64,000 nt of DNA from Collybiopsis luxurians FD-317 M1. Taxonomy: Eukaryota > Basidiomycota > Agaricomycetes > Agaricales > Omphalotaceae. Below the pieces are notes generated by a model, which was not told the origin of the DNA, ran no database searches, and was given only the letters and a program-made list of their open reading frames with translations. The stretch spans positions 122,846 to 186,845 of the forward strand of contig KN834828.1 in NCBI GenBank assembly GCA_000827265.1. Direction: 5' to 3'. The stretch's first letter is position 1, and every line of letters begins with the position of its first letter. This document shows, one piece after another, positions 1-10,633 of the stretch. The translations under genes and the position numbers were made by a program.

Positions 1-1040
1 GGAATATAGATGGCTTGTTTTGTCAGCTGATCTACTACTACTAGGATTGCATCAAATTGTTCCTTTCCTGCTTGTGGAAGTTGTACTATATGGTTCATTG
101 AAATTGAGCCCCAGGGTCTTTGCCCAATGGGTAGAGGTTTCAGATTCCCATATCAGAGAGTTCTTCTAGCCCTGGATCTTATACAAGTATGGCAGCTTTG
201 TACATAGTGATGTACATCCTTGCTGCTTCCTTTCCAAAAGAACAACTGATTGAGTAACTTCTTTGTTTTCTTCTCACCCAGATGTCCTCTGAGTGCATGA
301 TCATGATAGGCAGATAGTACATCTCATCAAAGGTCTGTGTTGTTAGGGACATATATACGACCTTGTTGTTTAAGTAACCCATTTTCAAATACCACATTTT
401 TAATCTTTCCTTCTTGAATCTGCTTTATTGTGTCTCGCATGGACTCATCTTGTTCCACCTTTTGAATCCATTCTAATAACAAATCCTCATTCAAAAGCAA
501 TGCTGCATTGAGTCGTTCCAGAGGAATCAATATTTGCTCTCTTCCTGCTCTAGCAGAGTCCCTATCAATTCCTTTCTTTGGGTATACATCTGCTCGTCTC
601 ATCAAAGCATCTGGTTTTGCTCCCAAAGTTCCTGGTCTATAGTTGATTCAGAAGTCAAATCCTGACAATGCCTCTGACCACCTCACCTGTCTTGCCGACA
701 GCTGTTTGGTAGTTGTAAACCACTGCAGGTTATTGTGATCAGAATAAACTTGGATTTGGAATCTCGAACCATCACAATAGGCTCTCCAAACTTTAAAACA
801 TTCCATGATAGCCAGTAATTCCTTGTTGTAAATATTGTAATTTATTTCAGCTGGTATCATGGATCAAGTATGAAAAGCAATTGGATGTTTTTCTCCAATT
901 TTCAGATCCAGCTGAGACAATATTCCTGCTATTGCCCAATCTGTGTTTCATACATTTTCTCTGTTGCTGGAGTGCAGAGGTTTTTGAGATATTTAATACT
1001 CTTGTTGACAGGCCTTGTGGAATAGAATCCTGAAGCAATT
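1..1040 (-). pseudogene. gypsy RNase H and integrase remnant (cut by window edge)
   Basis: Minus strand, from high to low coordinate. RNase H is seen around 650-1000 ([19 protein letters not shown], then [11 protein letters not shown] and [11 protein letters not shown]), followed by the linker KPDALMRRADVYPKK. The integrase zinc-binding region follows at about 120-330, with the H-x-H pattern near 'HALRGHLGEKK' and the Cys pair in SCHTC. The start of the integrase core (PLPIGQRPWGSISMNHIVQL) reaches the left edge. Stops occur between domains. The order RH-INT is diagnostic of Ty3/gypsy. The catalytic DDE of the integrase lies outside the window. Confidence 0.75.
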
Positions 1041-1201
1041 TTCTGACTCATTTATATATCCACCTCTGTTTCTGCTTGTATGCTAGCAGTTTTGAACTTC
1101 TTTCATCAGTCCTTTCTGCCCAAGCTTTCAATGCTTTCTTGGAGTAACCATTTCCATTGTCCCCTATATTGTATTTATTTTTTCATTTTTTGCACCATGT
1201 C

Positions 1202-1820
1202 CAGTAAAGCTAATGCAAAAAACCCTGATATGTGTCATAGACTGTTTTGCAAAGGCTAGCAATAGGCCTTTGGTCATGTGCCATGACTCATCTGACACTC
1301 ACAGTGATGAGCCAGCATGTTGTTTTGCAAAACACAGATAAAGCAATATTGAGGGCACCTCTTGTTAGGGTTAGCACAAGTGCTAACCCTAACACTAGAG
1401 AGGTGTCCGAAACATTGCCAAACCTTAGGAAGAACTTAGGTTAGGTTTAGGGTTGGTTAGGGGTTAGGGTTGGTTAGAGGTTAGGGTTGGTTAGGGGTTG
1501 GGTTAGGAGGTTAGGGTCAGTTAGGGGTTGGGTTAGGGGTTGGGTTAGGGTTTAGGGGTTCAAGTATATAGTCCATTAAATTATAAGGAGAGGGGTCTCA
1601 GTTTTTTCCCATGGTGCCTCATTCTTGAGATATAAGCATTTTAATTTTTTCCAAATTGAGTAATCAGGTCATTTTGCAAAATAGATTTCAAGCAATCTGA
1701 GCATGTGACTTTTCAGATATAGTGTGCTGGATGAGTCACGGCACATGAACAAAGGCCTATCACCAGCTTTTGCAAAACAGTCTACAACACATATCGGGGT
1801 TTTTTGCATTGGCTTTACCA
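1202..1820. mobile_element. Non-autonomous TIR element with telomere-like core
   Basis: About 85 bp at 1204-1293 recur as an inverted copy at about 1730-1818. Both arms read GTAAAGC(T/C)AATGCAAAA, then a GATATGTGT block, then GACTGTTTTGCAAA, then ATAGGCCTTTG, then TCATGTGCC and TGACTCATC, with only scattered transitions. The interior has no coding capacity and holds a 50-bp palindrome and a degenerate TTAGGG/TTGGG array. The element lies inside the gypsy pol gene, at the place where reverse transcriptase should be. It looks like a MITE-type DNA element. Exact ends are uncertain: CA flanks both ends, but no longer target duplication is evident. Confidence 0.7.
1438..1560 (+). repeat. Degenerate telomere-like TTAGGG/TTGGG array
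   Basis: About 120 bp consist of irregular units GGTTAGGG, GGTTAGGGG, TTGGTTAGGG and GGGTTAGGGTTTAGGGG. This resembles the fungal telomere repeat TTAGGG but with variable spacers. It is interstitial, inside the inverted-repeat element, and is followed by unique sequence, so it is not a chromosome end. Confidence 0.8.
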
Positions 1821-1825
1821 GATCA

Positions 1826-2470
1826 GCTGTTTTTTGAGATCCTTGTTGTAATCATCAGCCCAATTCATATAAATCAACCATTCATTGAATTCCAAAACCG
1901 ATGAGTCTACATCCACATTTTCTTCTTTGTTTACTTGTTCATTATAGGCTGATTCATGTTTTGAGTCAGGGATTGATGTATCCTGCTTCTCGCTAGTATT
2001 CAAGTTCCATGTACCAGTGAATCAACTAATGAAGCTGAAATTCATTGTCTTCCTTGGAATGTCAAAGTCAAATCCTTCCAATTCATTTCAGGATTGAATT
2101 CTTTGAGCCATGGTAAACCTAACAGCTGTTGGGTGTAGTTGGGTTATTAGGAATTCAACTGTTTGAATTGAACCGTCAGCAAAGCTGATAGTATCTTTAA
2201 AAATTTTTGTTATATCCCCTGCTGAAGTTGGCTGTCCATTGAATAATTCAAGTGGAATTGGAGTATCTAAATCAGAGATATTTTTTGGGAATTTTCTGCA
2301 AGGTTTTTATCAATAAAAGAACAAGTTGCGCCCAAATCAATAAGAGTATTATAGCTTAGATTTTCAGAATCAGAGAAGGGGAAATGTGTCAAGATGAGAA
2401 ATGAGTTGTTAGAGCAAGACAAGAGATGAGCTGGGGATGTTTTTTCTATTACTGCCCCACAACAGACCAT
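1826..2470 (-). pseudogene. gypsy retropepsin-like protease remnant
   Basis: The minus strand encodes NTLIDLGATCSFIDKNLA, matching the gypsy aspartic protease active-site region (usual form IDSGATxSFID; here Ser is replaced by Leu). It is followed by the typical downstream string around NGQPTSAGDITK and HPTA. The next expected segment, 'LPWLKEFNPEMNWKDLTLTF', is recognisable near 2050-2110 but in another frame. The segment ends at the TIR element insertion, and the reverse transcriptase domain that should follow is absent. Confidence 0.65.
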
Positions 2471-2572
2471 TTGAGCAGGGTTTTTTAGATTCCAGGCTGC
2501 TCTCAGTGTGTCTCTGGAATCCCCTCCATTTTTCCCAAGTCATTTTCTATCTCAGCATTCCAAATCTCATTG

Positions 2573-4900
2573 TTAGGCAGGTCCCCTTCTAGAGTAAAGG
2601 TTGCAGCCCTCAACTATTTTTTGGAGGGTCCCAATTCTCCCAATTTTTGCAATCTTTACCAATATGATCTGATCCACCACAATTATAGCAGAGTCCCAGT
2701 TTACAATGTCAACGGAACTCTTTGACTTGCTCAGGTGTCCTGGCAGCTTGAATTGCCTGTAGGAATTCTTCATCTCCTGGGTTTTTCAAGACTCCATCAT
2801 TTCCTCCCTGATTTTCTAAGCCTTCTCCACTATTTCCATTCTGATTCAAGGCACTTGCAAAGTCTTCAGATTGTCCATATACCATACCACTAATATTGTC
2901 CAAATTTACATTACTATCCCAAGCTGCAGCTCCTCTTTGTCGATTGGTCCAATTACTTTGATTCCTACCTTGTTGACCCCCTGCTTGCTGGGGGTTATTA
3001 TTATTGGATCCTTGTTGCGGGTTAGAGTTTTGAGGATTCATTGGGGCCATAGGATTATATGTCCCGAAACCAGAATTTCCTCCATGAGAATGAGCTGCAT
3101 TGGTTGCATGAATTGAATTGTCCAACTCCTGGAATTGCTGTATCCATTGTGGATAATTCTGAGGGGGATGAGTTTGAGCCACTACTGTAATGTTGAGACT
3201 CCTTGTTACCACCCCTTGGAGCATTGCTACTAATGCCATGTCATTGTATCCCGTCTTGAATGCATACTCCTGGAATCAAATAATAAATGTCGCAAATGAT
3301 TCATTGTCCATCTGCTTGATCCAGGCCAGTTTCACCTGTGTGTCTCATGCAGGATTGAATAATCCAAAATATGACATGAATTCCACAACAAAGTCAATCC
3401 AAGTATGGAGAGCAGGGACAGGGATCCCAGCCTCTTCCTGTTTCAGCAAATTATTGTAGTGAGTAGCTGCTGCCCCTGTCAGATATGAGACAGCAAAACC
3501 AATTTTATCTGAGTCATTCTCATAGATAGTAGGTTTGGCCATGAAAGTGCAACAAACTTGCAAGAGGAAAGGTTCCCATTTCCACCTATCAGAACCATTG
3601 AAAGGGTCAGGTTTTTTGACATTGAGTTTTGCTTCCTTATTTAATCAATCTTTTTGCTGATCAAATTCTGGAATCTGACTCACATCTTGTCCTGCAGGAC
3701 CTGGTTCTCCTCTCTCACCTCTGGGGCCTCATACAGCTACCCATCCATTTGCCGGGTGCCAATATGTGTCATGATTCGAACCCCAATTGTCAGGATTGTC
3801 AGGTGGTCCTCCTGGGCTACCTGGTCCTCCTGGTCCCCCGGTCCCCCTGGTCCACCACCTCCAGATCCCCCTCTAAAACTGCCATTTCTACTACCTCTTT
3901 CTCTTTCCAAATTTCTGTCACTCATTCCTCCTGTCTGTGTGACTCCTCCATACAGAGGTCCTCCTGGAGCTCCTGCTACTCCATACCCTCTGTAGGTACT
4001 GGCACAATTTGAGTAGTCATATGTCAGCTCAGCTATGTAGGGTCTATACTCTTGAGTCCCTGATCTCCAATATTGTTCAACTGGGACTCTCGCAGGTTCC
4101 TGATGTGTCAAGACAATAGGGTGATAATCATTTGTTACTCATCCAGGTGTTCTATGTGGAATTGCAGGTATCAAGTCAAAATTTCCACCAGTTGGATGGA
4201 TGTATTGCCTAGGAGCAGCTGTAAATACAGGTGGAGTGAATCCTGCAGCCTGAGGAGTGGTTTCCACAACTACTGGTGGTGGGACATGCACTGTTTGTTG
4301 AACTGCAGGCTGTTGAGGGGGGACTTCTGTGGTTCTCAGTGGTTGGGAAATCTGGCAACTCGATTCCCTAGCAAAAGGATTAACCACTTTCCCTATACTC
4401 TTTACATTTCATAGGGGGGTGAATTCCTTTTTCTCTAGTTGGGGCATTGGGTGATGAGTCTTGAGAGCTGAAGGGCAAAGCTGGTCTTCAGAAAATGAGA
4501 GATCCCAGTCATCTCAACTTCTCATGAAGTTAAATCCTTCATTCTTGAATTTGTTCCTTTCCCCTGAAGGTGGGGCATATGCCATACTCCACTGTTTTAC
4601 CTGACCTGGTCCCAACGTCTCCCATTGGTTTTGCTGTTCACTGACTTGGGCTGTGTTTCCAGGATCTGAATATTGAGATGAGAAAGGAATTCCCAGTCTG
4701 GTGGTATTTGGGGAATTCACCAAATCCCTTGCATTCCAACTGGGTCCTTCCAACCAATTATTCTCATGGAAAGCTTCAGGTGTTTCTCTCCTATGATATG
4801 TCAGACTGTCAGTCCTGAATCCCAAATGATTCGGCCATAATAGAGAGGTTTTGCTACTGGCCGTTTGATCATGTTCCTGCATTGGACGCACAGCCAACAC
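2573..4900 (-). pseudogene. gypsy gag, capsid and CCHC zinc knuckle (broken)
   Basis: Minus-strand fragments continue gag beyond the Harbinger insertion. A Gly/Pro-rich stretch (3737-4111) is followed by a capsid-like fragment at 3345-3563 (DKIGFAVSYLTGAAATHYNN, the usual 'DK..FA.SYL.G.A..W' pattern of gypsy capsids), then an Asn/Gln-rich linker (2709-3239). Just after that comes a nucleocapsid zinc knuckle, CYNCGGSDHIGKDC, which fits C-x2-C-x4-H-x4-C. Several stops and frameshifts separate the pieces, so no full Gag can be made. The long plus-strand ORFs here (3629-4012, 3654-3995, 4073-4414) are shadows of the repetitive gag sequence. Confidence 0.75.
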
Positions 4901-4936
4901 ATGATCTTAGAGTCATGTGCGTGATCAAGGACAGCA

Positions 4937-6168
4937 ATGCAACGCTCCATGGAGCTCAACAGCCCTCAGCTGCTGCTGGCATCTCTCCCTGCGCTATCCT
5001 CACAATCCAGCCCTATGCTTTTGTTATCTTCTTTAGTTCTTATGCAACAGGAGCAACTTTTCTTTGAGGCCCTTCTGTTTTATAAGGAAGCTGAAGCATG
5101 CAGAGGATGGCCTCATCCAGAACAGGGGGGAGAGTGCATAAGTGAGGATTATTTGTTTAGGCTAGGTGATAGAGACTGCGTCTGGTGATTTAGGTATCAT
5201 CTTCTCTTCTTTCCTTTAATATCAACATAAATGTGAAATTTCGCTACAGGTTTAGGGCCACTGAAATTGCTGAGTTGGCTGAAGTGCTTCAAATTCCAGA
5301 TCCATTCATAACTCATAATCGACATCGATTTCCACCAATTGAAGCCTTGGGACTTCTCCTCAGTCGTTTCTGTGGCGGCCATGATCTTTATGATCTAGTT
5401 GCCAACTACGACCATAACATCACTGCTATCTCTGAAATCATTAATGAGCTCATAATTTGGCTTGATATATGGTGGAAGCACCTCCTCAACTGTGACTCAG
5501 ATGGTATCCTTCATCCCAATCAACTTCTTTCCTATGCAAACGCTATATCTGCGCATGGATCCCCCCTAGAAAATTGTATTGGATTTATCGACTGTATAAT
5601 CAGGAAGACCTGCTGTCTGAGTCGAGCCCAAGAAGCTGCTTATAGCGGTTACAAAAAAATTCATGCACTCAAGTATCAAGTGGTGTGTCTTCCCAATGGA
5701 ATTGTTGGGCATTTGGCAGGCCCTTATGAGGGCCATCGCAATGATAACTACTTACTTGCCGACAGTAAGTTTCTTGACCGTTTTGCTGAATTTGCCTATC
5801 ATCCAGACATTGGTGATGATGCTCCCATCAACAACCAAAATTTTGTTATCTTCGGAGACCCTGCTTATGGCTATGGACCTCATCTGATCAGCCCATTTGC
5901 TGATGATGAATTATCTGACATCCAGCACACCTGGAATAATCAGATGAGCCAGGTTCGCATCGAAGTTGAGCATGGTTTTGGTGTGGTTACCAACTTGTGG
6001 CTGTTTCTGAATAGTTTCCGTAAAATGCAAGTTCTTTTGTCTCCCATTGGTCGCTATTACCATATTGCTGTACTTCTTATGAACGCATCTAATTGTGTGT
6101 CTCCAAATCAGATCTCTCAAAGATTTGATTGTCTTCTGCCTACTTTAGACAAGTACTTTCACAATTAG
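4937..6168 (+). CDS. PIF/Harbinger (HARBI1-like) DDE transposase
   Basis: A DDE endonuclease of the DDE_Tnp_4 type. The clear main exon runs from about 5245 to 6168. In order it has the helical N-terminal region (IPDPFITHNRHRF...LLLSRF), the first catalytic Asp in GFIDC, the block SGYKKIHALKYQVVCLPNG and AGPYEGHRNDN, the second Asp in FGDPAYGYGP, and the Glu in RIEVEHGFG. There is no ATG at the start of this exon. An upstream ORF beginning at ATG 4937 (MQRSMELNSPQLLL) and ending EDYLF probably supplies the N-terminus through an intron ending at the acceptor CTACAG (about 5249); that junction is not certain. The exon has no stops and the triad is complete, so the copy may be recent. The usual form is GFIDGT; here Gly-Thr is replaced by Cys-Ile. 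Confidence 0.8.
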
Positions 6169-6303
6169 ATTACATGATTCATTATGTACAGTAGCAGTAT
6201 GATTATGATTACACAGTAAAATCATCTATACAGCTGTTTGATATAAGTGAGAACAAGTGATAGCAGCAGAAATGAGAACAGGAATGACAGCAAGACATGA
6301 GGA

Positions 6304-7681
6304 TTATTTGTTTATCATTTGCGCAAAAAGGCTAAGGAAACTATTCTGGAAACTCTTCTGGGCACAATTAGCTTCACGCTGATCTTCCATCAGCTGTAGT
6401 TGAACCGAACGAGACTCTTGAAGGTCCGACACCATTTGTGAGAGCAAGTCATCATCACTGCGATGACTGCGCTTGCGAGAGAGGTCCTTCTTCTTCAAGG
6501 GGTGCTTCTTGGGTTTGGGGGAGGAATTGGATTGCCCAGGGATATTCTCGTTTGGTTCTGACTTCATGACAGGCTTTGATTTGACCTAACAGGAATCAAA
6601 AGGCAGCTCCAGCAAAGTAAGGGCCCATACAATGTGAACATCAGTCTCCATCACCGATTCAGCTACCACACCCCCGGCTTTTATATCTGTATCATCTATG
6701 TCCATAAGCTCAACATTCCCATTATCACCTGTTGTCCTGGAATGAGTCTTCGTTTCGCTGGATGGCGAGTCAGAGTCAACATTGATGACATCAATCTTCT
6801 CTTGCAAAGTCTTGCAGGACATTGTGGTGAGCGATGCTTGAGCAATAAATTTCCCATCAATGGTCTTCTTCTGTTCCCCCTGAAAGATGTTTTGACATAA
6901 GAAAACTGATACATGTATAACAGAACAGACCTCATGCCTGGCAATACTAGCTGCCATAGAGTCACCTTCAGCACGCTGGCGCATATTGGCAATGGCTTCT
7001 AAAGTAGATGCAAGTGTAACTGCATTATCTTGATTTTGGAGGAACATTTGAGTAGCGAGTGTAATTGAACATTTCTGGCTCTGGTTTCCCTGGTTTCGAT
7101 TAGTACTGCATTGGATCTGCAAGGTAATATCACATACACTGTGACAATCCAAGATTTCCATGATTTTAGACCTGAAATATTTACCCTTTGTCATTTCATC
7201 CCCACCAGTCTCAACAAATTTCACAAAGATTTTGGTCCATGCCTCATTTTTGTCACTGTTGGAGCCAGAAAAGGGATCGTTATCGCGGATAGCCCAGAAG
7301 ACTGAAAGGATATGGTATACACTCCTAAATGGAGGCAAGCCCTTCCCAGTCTTCCCCTGTGCAAGGTCAACCTGCTCAAAATCTGACCTATGAGTACTTG
7401 TAGGATTGGATTTTTGGGGAAGAGCAGAAGGGACAGCAGGGAAACCCATGTCAAGACCAGATACATGATTCACCTGAGGAGTCATGAGCTAGAAATAAAA
7501 AAGAAGTAAAAAGAACATCAGGACATGATCTGCATATCATATAAATAGAGCACACCGTTGTAGCTGGAAGGACTGATGATAGTTCTGTCTTTCTGAGAAG
7601 AAACAACATGCACTGCTGCTGCGGCAAGGTCAGAAGAGCCTCAAGCTGCTGAGCTGTAAGTTGGCTCAGGTCAGGCAACAT
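6304..7681 (-). CDS. Harbinger accessory (second ORF) protein
   Basis: Minus-strand gene starting at ATG 7681 (MLPDLSQLTAQQLEALLTLP). One intron of about 65 nt removes the sequence around 7490-7555. The second exon (FWAIRDNDPFSGSNSDKNEAW, then KFVETGGDEMTKGKYF) continues through at least two further small introns to a basic, Ser/Lys-rich C-terminus (KKHPLKKKDLSRKR, coiled-coil-like tail ending AQMINK). PIF/Harbinger transposons usually carry a second, DNA-binding or nuclear-import protein beside the transposase. The convergent position 135 bp from the transposase stop supports that role here. I do not see a clear Myb triplet, so the DNA-binding role is inference. Confidence 0.6.
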
Positions 7682-7916
7682 GGTGGTTTAGATGCGGTTA
7701 GGATGTATACGGTACACTACACGAAGCTTTGATCATGAGTGCACCGCGACGACACGTGCCAGAAAATGTGATCTGGACAATGACTGACCGACAGAACTGG
7801 TTGTGAAACCTCTCTAATGAGCATCCCAAATCAGGCTCTGTCACTGTTTGTTCAGGATATTGACCCACAGGGTGAGTTTCATTAGCAAAATGAGTCATCA
7901 ATATGGCATACTTGTC

Positions 7917-9932
7917 TCAGGCAGCCCATCTTTCCAATTGTAGAGCTGCATTGAGAGGAATTTCACCTCCAATATGTACTTTTGAGCTTCCAGCTTGCAA
8001 ATGTTCTGCTCTGGGAGAGAAAATCTCCTGCTTGGTTTGGGTTTTGAGACTCATATGAGGATTCCCTGTGGTCATAGCAGCTTCCAGCTCATCTGTCACT
8101 GATTCCATCTGGGCTCTTATTACCCATGAGCCTCCCACATCCCCATGGATTCTCTCCTTGTACTGCTTCGCTAGGTGAATATCCTCATCTCGAGGATTTA
8201 TCACACTCATCAGCATGTCACTGGCATTTTGCAATGCCAAACATCTCACAGTTCTTTCTGAAAAGAACTCATTCTCCTCCTTTAAAGCCTTTCCTGAGGA
8301 GGGTTTGAGTTCCCAAACCCTGTTGGCTGTCCTCACCTGGTGCTCACCCTTTTCTTCAGGTACTATTAGCAGCCTGCAGTCCAGATCAGTGGGTGGAAGT
8401 CATCTTGACTCTTCCAGATCCTCATAACTTGGAGTAGTAGTATTTCCCATAGATCTACAATACTCCTTTGCCACCTGAGCTATTTTCTGCTGGTCCCAAA
8501 ATTGACTGGTATAACTGTAACCCCCAATAAGGTCATCTGCTCTTGCAGACTGTCCATGTTCCACTTTATCTAGTAATGATAACACAGGAGAGTTTAGCAT
8601 TTTCCTCTTTTCATTATCTACTATTGTATTGAGCAGAAAATCAATTCAAGATTTTTGTATTGACTCAAGACCCCTCATGGTGGCCTTGTTCACCATTTCC
8701 ATTTGTTTGGGATCCATAATCAGCTGTGATAGCCATAGGGCTCCTTTGTATACTTCTTTCAACTGGAATATTTCATTATTTATCCCATTAGGTAGCTGGG
8801 AAGGTCATTGCATTAAATGTTTCTGAAAATAGGCAGCTAGTACCCAGAAATTGTCCTTCATTTCTGGGTCTTGACTGTTAATAATTTGAATATAGTGTCA
8901 CATTGCCGTTATTAATTTGAAATGTGTGCATTGATTGATTTGAAGTAGATCAACCAATTGATATGTTAATTCTGTCAACAGTACAACACGAACATTCAGG
9001 TAGGGAGGAGACATTAAGGAACTCTTGCAGTTCCAACTCTGTGTCTCCTTCACAAATTCTTCTGTCATTGGAGGAGCAGGTAATGGACTGCTTTGCTCCA
9101 GTGACGAGACAGTTCTTCTACTTATATCAGGGATTGGACTCAACAATCCCTGAGCCTGTATTGCATTGCTTTCTACTATCAGAGTAGACCGTTTTAATTT
9201 GAACAGAGACTGTGGGCCCCTTAATGAGAGTGGACCTGATGGGTATAACCCCTGACTTGTCTCTCATTCTGATTGTTGCAATGCAAATTTAGATTCTTCT
9301 TCTCTTGGTGTAAGAGGAAGTGGACATCTGATATGTTCTAATGGGGAGATGACCTCATGTCTCACTCCTATAGATGTATATTGTGTCATTGGAGATATGC
9401 CAATATCTTCATAATAATCCTTGTTCTCAGGATGAGTTGGCATGTGGAAGGGGCATGTCAAGCTGACTCCCACACTAAAGCCTCAAGGATCTTCCAGGGA
9501 ATGAGTTAATTCTGATAAATGAATTGTTTCTTGTTCCCTTCCCTTTTTGGGTGTTATTGGGGCACTTTGTGTTGGCCTCATGGCTAGCCTCAAGTCAGCT
9601 CTAGCTGCCATATGATATGGCTGACCTCGCTGGGAGCAACTCAAAACATATGGTGTCGAGACCAGGTGTCCCAGAACATGAGGAGACCCATGTTCGACAG
9701 GATTTTCCAGGTCAAACAGGTCTCTATCATTATGTTCCAAAATTTCCCCTGTTCTTGAGGGGATGGCACCTCTTGCAGGTGCTGATGAAACTGAGCAGTC
9801 ATCCAGTGTAGGAGCTCTATGTCACTCCTCTCTTCTCTGGAACCTTGTAGCTCTCACTGCTCTTTGGCATTCTTGTTCTTGACATTGTCTTTCTTGTTCA
9901 CTTACAAAATGTTTTGCAGGTTCCCCAGACAT
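7917..9932 (-). pseudogene. gypsy gag, N-terminal portion (broken)
   Basis: The minus-strand ATG at 9932 (MSGEPAKHFVSEQERQ...) opens a Gln/Glu/Arg-rich gag leader just downstream of the LTR. It is followed by several in-line fragments (for example 9264-9473 and 7917-8336) interrupted by stops and frame changes. The last fragment (139 aa) ends at 7917, close to the Harbinger insertion. No catalytic domain is expected here. Assignment rests on position between the LTR and the capsid/zinc-knuckle region and on the low-complexity composition of fungal gypsy gag leaders, not on a specific motif. Confidence 0.5.
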
Positions 9933-9996
9933 CTCAGTGATGGAGAGAATGCTGTTATTTTGTTAGGACCTTTTCCTACCTTTGTTGTTAGAGGCT

Positions 9997-10633
9997 TGTA
10001 GTAGGTTCAAAGAATAGAAAGTAATTTATTATACCACAGCTGAGACAGAATATGCAATGGGGAGTCACTATGTACAGCAGGTGAATGAGTCCTGTACAGT
10101 TTGGGTATTGAATGTGGAGGAATGATCCTCGAGTGTCAAATAACAAATCTAGTAGCTTGGTGCAACTAGAAATTGTATATCAAAAGAACTCATTAAGATG
10201 GTATTAATGAGGGTTGACTCAGGAGGTTTGTGACTCGGTGTCCGTTTACCCTACGAGACGGAATATTCAAAAGGCTACAGCAGTCAAATAGTCTTGTTGA
10301 TCAGTTCAACAAGTGAGAGGTAGATACACCAGTGACTTGGTGTTAAGCAGAATAATATTAGAAACTAGTGAACAAGAGAATAGAAACAACACAGATCAAG
10401 ATAGTTCAGGTAATAACAACATTATCATGAGAGATGTAGGTATGAGGCTTTTATACTCTGCAGGAAGACATGTGGTCTTGTGAATAGGAATTTAGAATGG
10501 GCAACTCGTTAGTTGGCCTCAAGAAATGCATGTTGGATTTGGAGAGTTCTGGATTGAATGGTAGAACTATTATCGAGTTGTGTGGTGAGTGTACTGGTTG
10601 GAAAGAGTGGAAAAAATAGTGTAGGGCATAACA
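9997..10633 (-). repeat. Probable 5' LTR of the gypsy element
   Basis: Read on the minus strand, the segment begins TGTTATGCCC, a common basidiomycete gypsy LTR start, and ends TACTACA, giving TG...CA borders about 637 bp apart. It lies just upstream of the gag start codon at 9932. I do not see a clear tRNA primer-binding site next to it, so the inner boundary may be off by tens of bases. The partner LTR is outside the window and the identity of the pair cannot be checked. Confidence 0.55.

Larger units (their letters stand above)
4905..7760. mobile_element. PIF/Harbinger DNA transposon nested in the gypsy element
   Basis: The segment contains the classic two-gene arrangement: a plus-strand DDE transposase ending at 6168 and a convergent minus-strand accessory gene at 6304-7681. 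It separates two halves of the same gypsy gag, so it was inserted after the retroelement. Weak inverted similarity (TGATCAA(A/G)G with flanking TGTGC/TGCAC) is seen near 4915-4935 and 7725-7750 and may mark the ends. A 3-bp TWA target duplication, usual for this superfamily, was not located with confidence. Confidence 0.7.
1..10633 (-). mobile_element. Decayed Ty3/gypsy LTR retrotransposon, truncated by the window edge
   Basis: A Ty3/gypsy-type element lies on the minus strand: 5' LTR near 9997-10633, gag from about 9932 downwards, a CCHC zinc knuckle near 2640-2710, a retropepsin-like segment near 2270-2470, RNase H near 650-1000 and integrase from about 630 to the left edge. The domain order PR-(RT)-RH-INT identifies the superfamily. 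The reading frame is broken by many stops and shifts, and almost all of the reverse transcriptase is missing, so the copy is dead. Two other elements sit inside it: a PIF/Harbinger transposon (about 4.9-7.75 kb) and a TIR element (about 1.20-1.82 kb). The 3' LTR lies outside the window, so target-site duplication cannot be tested. Confidence 0.85.

Noticed and set aside
1438..1560. A chromosome end, suggested by the TTAGGG-like array.
   Set aside because: The array is short, irregular, bounded by inverted repeats and flanked on both sides by retrotransposon sequence, so it is interstitial.
3629..4414. Plus-strand collagen-like or Cys-rich ORFs.
   Set aside because: They are antisense shadows of the Gly/Pro-rich retrotransposon gag region on the minus strand.
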